Positions 55,082-64,000 of a DNA stretch of 64,000 nucleotides are shown in pieces (position 1 is the stretch's first letter; every line of letters begins with the position of its first letter). A program made the translations under genes and the position numbers. This DNA is from Heligmosomoides polygyrus polygyrus (taxonomy: Eukaryota; Nematoda; Chromadorea; Rhabditida; Heligmosomidae). The notes under the pieces were generated by a model, which was not told the origin of the DNA, searched no databases, and was given only the letters and a program-made list of their open reading frames with translations. The DNA is taken from the NCBI GenBank assembly GCA_947396885.1, contig OX377202.1, forward strand, positions 25,482,001-25,546,000, given 5' to 3'.

Positions 55082-58000
55082 ATGACACCTCTGGATGCGC
55101 TCACCTATCCGCAGTTTCTGTTCTATAACGTGAGTTTTTGACTAAGATGTTTTTTGACTAAGATATTCTTTTAACGTAATCGAGATGGCCAACTGTGTTA
55201 TCTGGCAACTTAGACGAGAAATTTGACATGAGTCATTGAAGCACGTCTCTAGGTGAAGGGTGCAGGAACAGCTTGCTGATTACGAACGTAAAAAAGTTCC
55301 TTTCGTCCATATTGACGGATAGACTCATTCTAGATGCTGTGGTGAAAAAATATAAAATGGTAAATGAGAAGAGTTTGGCCGCTTTCGTTGGATGTTGGAT
55401 GATGCACTGCATACTCTCCTGCACAGAATAACAAAAAAATGAAGAATTCAACTTTCTTGAAAATTCCTTAGTGACTTGAATTCTTTATTGAATCTGATAC
55501 AATCTTCTAACTTGGCTTTCGTTGTGATCAAAGTTTTAGCACCAGGAGGAGTTATCCCTGTTTTTGTTCCTTGTTCTATTCTTTTTCTTCTTTTCTCTCC
55601 TCTGCGAATCGTGAACATGAATAATGAGAAAAAGCTCTGAGAAACGCTAGTGACACAATAACAGGCTTAACAAAGGCAGCACAAAGACTTACGCAATTAA
55701 AATTTCGATATTTATGCCCAAATTCAGCTCTTCGAGGTTCAGCAAAATCTATCCAAGTCAACTTCCGTAGATTATAGAATTATGAAGGCCATTGATTAAC
55801 GAGATATTGAAAATCCTAATATGCTTGATTCCGTAATTTCGTTGGTTCCCTGAGTTTGGTGAATATTTATTTATTTATTTATTCCTACATATAACCATGC
55901 AAAAAATATTTTTTGCATGGTTTTTCAAAACATAAGCTAAAAACATTATAAATAGAAAAAACAACAAGCAACAAAAACAACCTAGCAGTGATGGAAACTA
56001 CTGGGCTGCATTCTGAAGGTCTCGGTTAAGTAGATTTTTGTATTACCTTAAGGTATTTGGTATGTTGTGTTTTTTAGATAACTTCGAGAATTCAGATTTC
56101 GATTTTGGAATAATTAAGCCCAACTTGATCAAGCCTTTATTGACAGCATTTCTTTTGGCTCAACGCCTTTCTTTAGGCCTAAAAAGACAATGTTGCCAAT
56201 CTTTATAACAACACATGTATAAACAGTTGATAATTTACGGAGCTGGGATTCAGGGGGAACGGGTGGGGTCCAGGAAATTTCAGCGATGCGTTTGGCCTTA
56301 AGTGAAGTGCAAGGCTCTTTGGAGTAACTTTTATCTTAGCGGGAAATGACCGCTCTGTCATATCTCCATGTCGCCATCACTGTCAGCCGATCATGCTGAG
56401 TACGCTTTTCCAGCACTCAGCCTCATTGCCAACTCTATTTCCTCCCTACTATTTATCGGTGGTTCCCAGTGCTTCAGCTCCGGTTCTCTCTTGTGATCTT
56501 CCTCTTCACCTTGGCTACTGGATTTTGAAAAAAATTATCGAAACTCACCGCTGCTGCAGCGGATCACGTGCTTGTTTTAGAATGCGGTGTTTTGAGAATA
56601 GGCTGTCTGGGTGGCATTGAGAGCTGTGCGGAGCCATCAGCTGTTCAACTATTCTTCACAAAAGGGCAGTTGTAAAGAGACATCAAGGGATTCAAAAATT
56701 GTGGTTTTCCTGTAGCTTTGTTTAACACTGCAGGCGTAGAGTGTACGACGCACCCTCCAATCATTGATTAAAGTTCTTCTTTGTGAAAACTATACATAGT
56801 TTGTGTGGGGTGAGGCTACCCGTCAATATAGGAGAATAGAAGTTTAACCTGTAGCAAGTAGAAGTCAGTTCCAGTTTCAGAGATTTTGATCCTCAAAAAC
56901 TCAGCACTTGACGAAATCTCTCTATCACCGATTGAAATTCTGCCCAGTCTTCTCATTGTGGTTACACACCAGGATCAGTCCAACAAAATTTGGGTCGCCT
57001 TTTCTCATTTTGTACTGCACTTTTTATATGCAATTTCGAGCTAACTTTTAACTTGTTTGGTAGAAAACTTACCACTTTCCTACGGAGCAGCATGTGTGGC
57101 ACGCTTTATTATCCTCCAAATGTTTGACTAAAGCCAAATATTTTAAGCAAATCAACAAAATGACTACGAAACGTTTCGTTCACTTTACAGGCACTTGATC
57201 TCACAACACCATCCTTCCTGTCGTATCCATTGGTGCCGCCACCGATCAGCCGTTTTCAATCGCCGCAGCTTTTTGTAGCTGACAGTAAGTTCCATCTCTG
57301 AAATGATTCTACCGATTGCTCATTTTTTAGGAAAATTTTTGGGTGCTTGTCGACTTTGTGTACAGTGTGGGGAGATGTAATGCGAGATACCAGTCAGGAC
57401 GCATCGAATGGGCGTGCGAGGTTATGGACAATACCTACCTTGATAAAGAGGGGCATGTGCAGTTGGTGCTTTGTGATTGGATGGCGTGTTACCGCCTCCG
57501 CCTGCTGAACGCATTCGAGACTAGCAACGTTTAAAGGTCATGCTGAAGGGGAAGGAATATATCTCGTGCGATCATTCATTTAACATAATCAGGCACGTAG
57601 ATTTTCTAGCAATTTAGAATCTTTTCCATGATCGAGCTTTGTGAAATCCTGCCATTTCATTGATGGTAAGTGGGATCTTCGGGCTGTATAGCCTAGGTTG
57701 GTAAACATGCTTCATGTCGCGAACTCGATGGCCCCGATGACCGGTCTGACTTACATGCCAGAGGGCCCCGAACCGCTCCATGGCTCAACCCAACTGCCAA
57801 GATGGGAGCCCGACAGAAGGGAAGGGACCCGGCGAGGAAGCCCCTGTCTCCATCGCCTCCCTGTGGCCCTAGAGGGGGCTACGGACGCCCTTAATGGGCC
57901 GCCCGTAGTGGGTCTAGTTCCCGGGTGGTTAGGCCGGCATAGAAAATGACAAGCAATGTCAAACGGATGCAATGGAACCCGACATGCACAAAATGAATTG

Positions 58001-61000
58001 CCCCGCAACCCCTAGCAGTAACTATGGTGACTCACCGATTGTCCGCTGCAGAAGACAATATAGAATATACTTATTTATTTATAAGACTACAGGAATATAT
58101 ATATATATATATAGAGAGAGAATACCACACCGACTATGAACTGGCAGTAGATATGAGGAGCGGCTCTCCGACTCGCCCGGCCATGATACTTTGTCCTCGG
58201 GTCGCAAGCTCGTCAGTGAACCCTGCCGAGCCCGCGACCCTCCGGTAGCTGGCCATCTTGAACTGTCCGAGAGGGGGCTTGAGGGCCCGCGGTGAGAGCT
58301 CCGGAACACTGGGATTCCGATGTAAGCGCCACAAGGTCGGCGCACCAAGCCGCGGTGGCTCGCGGATCCCCCGAGGCAGCTGGCTGCTCGTGGCAGCGGG
58401 AAGGAGAAGAATGAACTGGCTATACTGCCGGGAGCGCGCCCGGCGCCGATCGATAGGCCTCGGGGGTGGAGCTTTCCCAGGCCGGCATTGGTCGCCTCAT
58501 CGGCAGGTCACCGCGGGAGCGACACACCGTGGGAAACCAGTCAAAAGAGGAGCGATCGCGATCGATTCGCGACACTTCATTCGGCTGATGACGACCACGC
58601 TTGTATTTTCCAGGCTCCGAAGATGGCGGTTACGCCGAAGCGACAGCAGCATAAAGCGTGGTTACCGACGTTGGCTCCTCGGCTCGAAGATCCCAGTTGA
58701 GATCTCAAAGCTTTTTTACAAACTCCAGCAAACGGGTCCTGAAGTCTCCAGAAACTTTACCGGCAGCAACGCTATGGCCTTTCAAGTGGTACCCTTATTT
58801 CTGAGATACTCTGTGTAGTGAACACTGTATAAAGGGTCATACCAGGTTGTATAGATCGTTTCCTTTAGGATTAAATAGAAGTTGATTTTTCTTCAAGCTT
58901 CCATCCTCTTCGTTTAAATTTCCTTCACTAAAAGAGCAATGAGCAATGTATTGACTTCTACCCTTACGTCATTTTCCTCCACTAGAAGAGCAATATATTG
59001 CCAATGTCGTCCACTATCCTTCGAGAAGTAAAGGATAAAGGACGGCGTTACTCAATCCCTTCTGGGATGCGCCAGCGCATTCTACTTCTACGGGATGTCG
59101 TGGAGGCCACCTGAATGCGTATTTGGCCATACAATGACTTGCGGTGGCCAGCCGATGAACAAGTCAGCGCTCTATCCTTCCCAGACGAGTCTGGTACCAA
59201 TTCACCGACCCCGGAGGGATGGAAGGCTTGGTTGGCCTGGGCGGGAAATCCGAACCAGGAACCTGGTATCGGGTGCACGCGACAGTCGCGCCTCCTACGA
59301 CTGCGCTACACGCGCCCATCTTCGAGAAGTATGACCTCATTTATGTACATAAATCCTACCTGAGTCCAGATTCATGGTTGGTAAGGTAAAAGATCAATGG
59401 TAATGGATAAGTTTACCAACAGAGGATAGTGGGCAGAGATCAAGTTTGGTATTCATAATATGGTATAATTCGGGGAATGATATAATTCTACCCCATTATT
59501 CATGCACCTCCTCACTCTTGTGAATTCCAGGTAGTGGTTTAACGTATACCCTCTGCCCACATAGCGACCAAAGGTCGGATTCATGAATGACTTTACCCAT
59601 AGCCTGGGTAAGGTCATTCATGAATCCGAAGTTTGGTCGCTTTAACTCCGCGCCGATGTTGCAGTTCCTGATGCTAGCTACATAGTCAACCAAATCGGTT
59701 CTATGCTTTTTCGGTGCATCCCTTACATTTATCCGACGTGGAGGCGAATTCGAAAGCGAAGCATTCCGTCGACGTCTGCAGAAAGTGAATCATAATGAAG
59801 GAAGTGTTCACGGAATGCAAAGCAGGAAAAACGGTTGGCAGAGAAATTATGACTCACTGTTCATCGGGCAACATGTGACTGTTCAATGTCTGCTCGCGAA
59901 TATACCCATGGCGTTAGTCCCGTGAAGCGAAGGACTAGTTCAGCAGGCAGAGAAGTATCTTGTTTACATTGTAAACGACCGAAAGAAAAACACTGTCGCT
60001 GCTAGCCGATATTTGGGGGGTCACAGCGGTTGACGTCTTCATTTGATAAAGTAGTAGTTATTACTATGCGAGCGGCAAAACTTTAGTTCATAGCAAGCCT
60101 GTTTTTGAAGAATTTAATTTTAAAAAAAGTGAAAGAAGACAGCTATTGCCTCCATGAATCTCAAAGGCCGGCAAGGATTAAAAAGGATAAAAGGATAAAG
60201 GACAGCGTTACTCAATCCATTTTGGGATGCGCCACGCATTCTACTTCTACAGGAAGTCGTGGAGGTGATTTCAATGCGTATTTGGCCATACGATGACTTG
60301 TGGTGGCAGCCGATGAACAAGTCACGCTCTATCCTTCCCAGACAAGTCTGGTACCAATTCACCGACCATGGAGCGATGGAAGGCTTAGTTGGTCTGGGCG
60401 GGAAATCCGAACCAGGAACCTGGTATCGGGTGCACGCGACAGCCGACGCCTCCTCCGAGTCGCTATACACGCCCACTATTCTAAAATTAATAAACAAAAT
60501 GACTTCCAAATTATGCAAGAACTAAAACACAACATTAAGCCTGCACCCATGGAGAGATCATCCGCTGATCATGAATATAAAGCTAGATCCATCCATGCCA
60601 TGAGGAGACTATCCGTTTACATCACTTCTTAACTTACAGGCTTATCTGGCGTCAATTCTAAATTAGAGCTGGGAGTGACACAGTCGGTAGAAAAACTCGC
60701 ATTTTCGCCTGACTGAACAATTTTTCGCTGGGTTCCCACGAATAAAGCGGCAAAGTAAGCCCTCCGTCGCTCCGGGGTCTATAAAATAGCAGAGGACTTC
60801 TCTGCACTGGCCTGTCGCCCATCCATGTTATCGTTGTGTGCGTACAGTGCGCGTGTTCATAGTACCTCCGAAGTCATTCAGTAGAAGCAGTAGACATGGC
60901 GCGTCCCAGAAAAGGACTATGTAACTCCGGATATATAGCATTTAATCCTGCAAATCTGTTCAGAAATTTGGGTATTTTCGGAGTGAAAACCGACCTATAC

Positions 61001-63595
61001 TCTACCAGTAGGTTTAAAAAGAAAATCAGGAATTAACGGTACTCGGCAGACCACTCGGCGGCTACATGTAGGCGAAGGGTTTTCTTATGTGCATTAGAAG
61101 GTAGGCGATAGGGAGGAATACGGTATAGGCTTAAAGTGTATTTCCAATCCACGAAGCTATGCTTTCAGATTCGGATCGGAACAAGCAGGGTCGTGCCTAC
61201 AACCCAGGTCGACCGCTGAGCATGTCTGATCGCGAGCGAATACTGCAGCTCTACGAGAAGGGCCACAAGATAAGCCACATCGCACGAATGATCGGAGTTA
61301 CCCACAGCTGCGTCTCGAAAATCATGACGAGGTGAACTTTCGAATTCATTTTCGAATTTAGTGTGCGTTTCAGTGGAGATAAACAGTCTATGAGAAGAAT
61401 ATATTCAGTCCTCTAGGTCTCGTACTGCCTTTGTTTTGAAAAAGGCAAGCTTTCATTTGAAATATTACAGTCCTAAGCGCGATAAACCAAGGAAAGCGTT
61501 GAATGGAATGAATCATGTTTATTGCAGCTTTTGAAATTACGATAAATCTGGATTTGATGTCGTGAGTGTCCATGTCGTCAGTAATTCAGTTGGCATATAA
61601 CGGGCTAACGCTAAATCCCCCTAATAGGAATAATCAGCTTCCTAGTGGAATGACAAAGACGTGGAAATTTTTGGTCCAATCCTAATATGAAACAGCGCTA
61701 AGGGCGATCATGCGATACACGGCTCCTTCAGTCCCTCACGGTCCACTGGGTGGCTGCATCACATGTTAATTCCGAATCTTAAGATGTCCAAATATTTCGT
61801 GACCTACACGAGCAAAAATATTCAGAAATTAAATAAGCTGCCCTCATGAAATGGTCAAATGACATACGGTGTCAGGCCCCTACGGATCAGCTTCGGACGT
61901 CGACGTCCAGCTCAGCAACGGAAGTGACGTCATTGAAACGCTCTTCATAGGCGTTGAATAGTTGTTCTATAGACGTGCGTCATCGCGGATGCACAACACC
62001 ACTATCGCTCTCCGAAATCTTTGCAACAGTCGCTGCTCCAGAAATAACATTACAACAGGCCTTAATGACATTTTACGAGCATAGGGTCTAGAGAACATTC
62101 CAGAAGTAAAGGCGCAAGAAGTCAGACAAAAATCATCCTACAGCGTGAAAACTGACAATAAATGAACACGTATTTGGTCAACCGTATCGCTAGCCATAAG
62201 AATAGAAAACTATAAAAACCGTAACGGAAGGAATCCACTCCACAGTGCAGTACGCCTTTACTATGTTACTATTGTTGTACTATCATCGCAACAATATGTT
62301 GTTGCCGTTGATATATTTTGTCTTGTGTGCAATACTCGGGTACCGCCCGTCCAAACCAAGTCTGCCTGCCTCCGTGATAAGTGAATCTGGACCAGGCTGT
62401 TCATAAGACGAAACCCTGATTTTTCCATCCAGTTGTCGGTGGAATTCATTGCTGGAAGACCAATATGCACGACTCAATGCGGCTCCACGCTCCAGTGACC
62501 AGTAGAAGTAGAATGCGCGGCGTATTCGACAGAGTATTGGTTAACGCCTAATCCATTGTCTTTGAACTTCTACTCAACGTTTCTTTGCCCATGTCTTGTA
62601 CCACATTCAGCACGAAGAGATTCGATGCATGAAGCCCGCGTAGGCCATCCTAGCTTCCCTCCCTCAGAAGACTAACCGGGAGAACCTCTAAAATAACGGT
62701 GAGCTTTTGCGATACAATTTTTAAAGGATGTAGGCTTTCGTGTGGGGAGTCCAAAACATATTTAGTTTTTTCGGAATGCTCTTCTGTGGTCGAAAAAAAG
62801 CGTGTGGACGCATGAGCGCGAAGTTCATGACGCCCTACTGCCACGCACCCCAATGTGGTCGGTTGGTATAGTGGATAGGGTTGTGTTTCACAGGAACGTG
62901 GTCGTGGGTTCGATTACCTTTGACCTGGTGTTTTTGCGTTTTGCGATTTATCGTCAATGGGACCCTTTACACCCATTTCCAACACATTTTTCACATTTTT
63001 TTCTCACTTATGCACCCCGTAGGAAAAGCGTATGAAAACGCCTGAGAATTTGAACAGACTTTGCCAAATTGCTCGAACAGTAGGCGTAGTATCATCAAAT
63101 CCCTTTTGTTCGTAATTGTCCCAGAGAGAAAACTATCATGTCATACGTATTGGAGATCTTTCGGTCACTTTCGTCAATTTTCTGAGACCTGTGATGACAA
63201 CATCCTTCGACTATAAAGCATCCCGTTGAAATCTAGCAGAGCCACTGTCATGGTCGTTTCGTCTTTGTTTCTCTGAAGCGTCACTGTAACAACTCGAATT
63301 TCAGGTACCGTCGAACCGGTTCAATGTATCCACGCTCCTACTCCACCGGTCTGCTGATGACGGGCCGAAACTCGTTCGATCTCGCTGAGAGCGCTTCCGA
63401 CTGCGGCGCCAGCACCACGTCTGAGGAGTGGATCGTGGCCGAATCCCCAGCAAGCTCCTATCTTTCACAGGCAGCTGAAGAGCCCTCTAAATCGCCTTCT
63501 TTCGCTCCTGAACATCCCGACAAGGTTCGAGAAGACGTCGTCGTGACGCCGACTACTACCTTAAGGACCAAGATCTCAGCGTACTCAATAGAACG
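55082..63595 (+). CDS. Paired-domain (PAI-only, npax-like) transcription factor, 3' end outside window
   Basis: Exons: 55082-55129, 57191-57284, 61169-61331, 63305-63595, with phases 0, 1, 2, 2 all consistent and donors GTGAGT, GTAAGT, GTGAAC, GTGAGT. The first 198 residues are visible. Residues 1-47 are Pro/aromatic-rich. Residues 55-109 form the N-terminal (PAI) half of a paired domain: G-R-A-Y-N-P-G-R-P-L, then ERILQLYEKGHKISHIARMI, G-V-T-H-S-C-V-S-K-I-M-T-R-Y and R-R-T-G-S. The beta-hairpin is about six residues shorter than the usual G-R-V-N-Q-L-G-G-V-F-x-N-G-R-P-L. After residue 110 the RED half is absent and a Ser/Thr/Glu-rich region follows. Such proteins bind DNA through the PAI helix-turn-helix. 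An in-frame ATG at 61159 could start a shorter form. A homeodomain beyond the window cannot be excluded. Confidence 0.75.
55893..55922. repeat. Perfect 30-base palindrome
   Basis: AACCATGCAAAAAATA followed by its mirror, next to a TTTA run at 55864-55883. It lies in intron 1 of the paired-domain gene. Confidence 0.85.
57690..58720. other. GC-rich intronic block of unknown origin
   Basis: About 1 kb much richer in G and C than its surroundings, with several overlapping open frames on both strands (longest 58258-58818, Arg/Gly-rich, no domain recognised). An (AT)n(AG)n microsatellite lies at 58095-58119. It is possibly the 5' region of a LINE or another mobile element; not identified. Confidence 0.35.
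59031..59319 (-). repeat. tRNA-derived SINE with perfect 12-base target duplication
   Basis: Full-length minus-orientation copy. CTTCGAGAAGTA at 59019-59030 is repeated exactly at 59320-59331. The long perfect duplication indicates LINE-machinery insertion and youth. It lies in intron 2 of the paired-domain gene. Confidence 0.9.
59563..59641. repeat. Long imperfect hairpin, 37-base arms
   Basis: AGCGACCAAAGGTCGGATTC at the left arm start pairs with the end of the right arm. The arms match at about 34 of 37 positions around a 5-base loop. The length and pairing resemble a microRNA precursor, but a small palindromic element is equally possible. Confidence 0.7.
60180..60474 (-). repeat. tRNA-derived SINE, full length
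   Basis: Same family as 59031-59319 with a slightly longer AAAGGATAAAAGGATAAAGG tail. It lies in intron 2 of the paired-domain gene. Confidence 0.8.
60760..60955 (+). repeat. tRNA-derived SINE, degenerate
   Basis: CTCCGGGGTC, CGAAGTCATTCAGTAGAAG, ACATGGCGCGTCCCAGAAAA and a CATTTAATCCT tail correspond to SINE body blocks in plus orientation. Confidence 0.45.
61340..63300. other. Intron 3 of the paired-domain gene
   Basis: A SINE-like remnant lies at about 62440-62545 (GTAGAAGTAGAATGCGCGGC) and a tRNA-like fragment at 62853-62925. No further exon is recognised. Confidence 0.4.
62853..62925 (+). repeat. tRNA-like fragment (pseudogene or SINE head)
   Basis: TTGGTATAGTGGATAGGG resembles an A box and GGGTTCGATTACC is a B box. 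Acceptor-stem pairing is only partial (GGTC with GACC) and the anticodon stem is poor, so it is not called as a functional tRNA. Confidence 0.4.
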
Positions 63596-63759
63596 GTGAG
63601 TTCATTGCTACGAGGTGTCTGAAATCTAAATTTTAGTGACCTATGGTGGCTAATCAGCATTCCATACTTTCTATTTAAATGAGCACGAGAAATGGCAGCG
63701 CTGTCGAAGGAGGTGGTTGTCGCGCAGCCTGAATCTAATTTTTTAAGTTCCCAGATCCG

Positions 63760-63880
63760 CCTAATCCACCTTTCGGCGTCTGTGAATCCCCACCAGACTT
63801 TTCTAGGAAGAATTAAACACCTGCTTGTTCACTGGATGGCCACCACCAATCTTTCCATAGGCCAGTTCTGAAGCGCAGAC
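63760..63880 (+). repeat. tRNA-derived SINE, degenerate fragment
   Basis: A CCACCTTTCGGCGTCTGTGA region, a GGAAGAATTAAACACCTGC region and a TGGATGGCCACCACC region follow the SINE body order with many changes. Confidence 0.4.
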
Positions 63881-64000
63881 GAACCCGCGGTGCTTCCTAA
63901 ATGGGAAATGATCAAGGCTATCCCCTAGTCTTCAACCCTTATGTAAGGGCTGTAATACTTTCGTCGTTACGCACCGGTGCAACTCCAAAGCCGGTCATCC

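Noticed and set aside
58258..58818. 186-codon open frame
   Set aside because: Arg/Gly-rich composition follows from local GC content; no splice signals, motif or conservation cue.
62853..62925. Functional tRNA gene
   Set aside because: A and B boxes are present, but the acceptor stem has mismatches and the anticodon stem does not pair well.
1..64000. CRISPR array or bacterial-type operons
   Set aside because: No regular spaced repeats of that type; introns, SINEs and LINEs show nuclear eukaryotic DNA.

Overview
The window looks like nuclear DNA of a parasitic nematode, most probably a strongylid (hookworm-type) species. This rests on short introns with TTTCAG-type acceptors, a major-sperm-protein (MSP) domain gene, YGGWG-type glycine-rich secreted peptides, an acceptor-before-ATG layout typical of spliced-leader trans-splicing, and a heavy load of RTE/CR1-like LINEs, mariner relics, tRNA-derived SINEs and foldback DNA elements. 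The species call is inference. There are no bacterial operons, CRISPR arrays or rRNA genes.

Four gene models can be supported, all on the + strand. Two are small two-exon secreted glycine-rich peptide genes (17172-17609 and 34701-35061). They share a layout: signal-peptide exon, short intron, then a Lys-Arg-Gln-Phe processing site and a Gly-rich tail. The third is an MSP-domain gene assembled from exons at 40350-40504, 40654-40759, 46579-46819, 47533-47624 and 54807-54915; its third exon carries an apparent one-base frameshift in a T run. The fourth is a paired-domain gene of the PAI-only (npax-like) kind: exons 55082-55129, 57191-57284, 61169-61331 and 63305-63595, continuing past the window. 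The MSP gene's AATAAA (54975-54980) lies only 88 bases before the acceptor that opens the paired gene, the spacing of a nematode operon. A lone phase 1-1 exon at 35622-35705 looks like a thrombospondin type-1 module.

Region by region: 1-9.6 kb holds a tandem repeat, RTE and CR1 fragments and SINE copies. 10-16.9 kb has a dispersed repeat family, a segmental direct repeat, a TAA-flanked MITE, a TTAA-flanked foldback element and LINE fragments. 17-18 kb is glycine-rich gene 1. 18.9-25.4 kb is foldback-rich and contains GTCGGCGAC-type arrays. 25.6-32.5 kb holds an unidentified ORF and three mariner relics. 34.7-35.7 kb is glycine-rich gene 2 and the thrombospondin-like exon. 36.2-38.7 kb is a large minus-strand CR1-like LINE. 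40.3-63.6 kb is the MSP and paired-domain pair, with introns filled by an inverted repeat pair, mariner relics, a 1 kb mariner-ended foldback element, a GC-rich unknown block and fresh SINEs.

All models come from reading splice sites and frame phase by eye; no alignment or transcript evidence was available.
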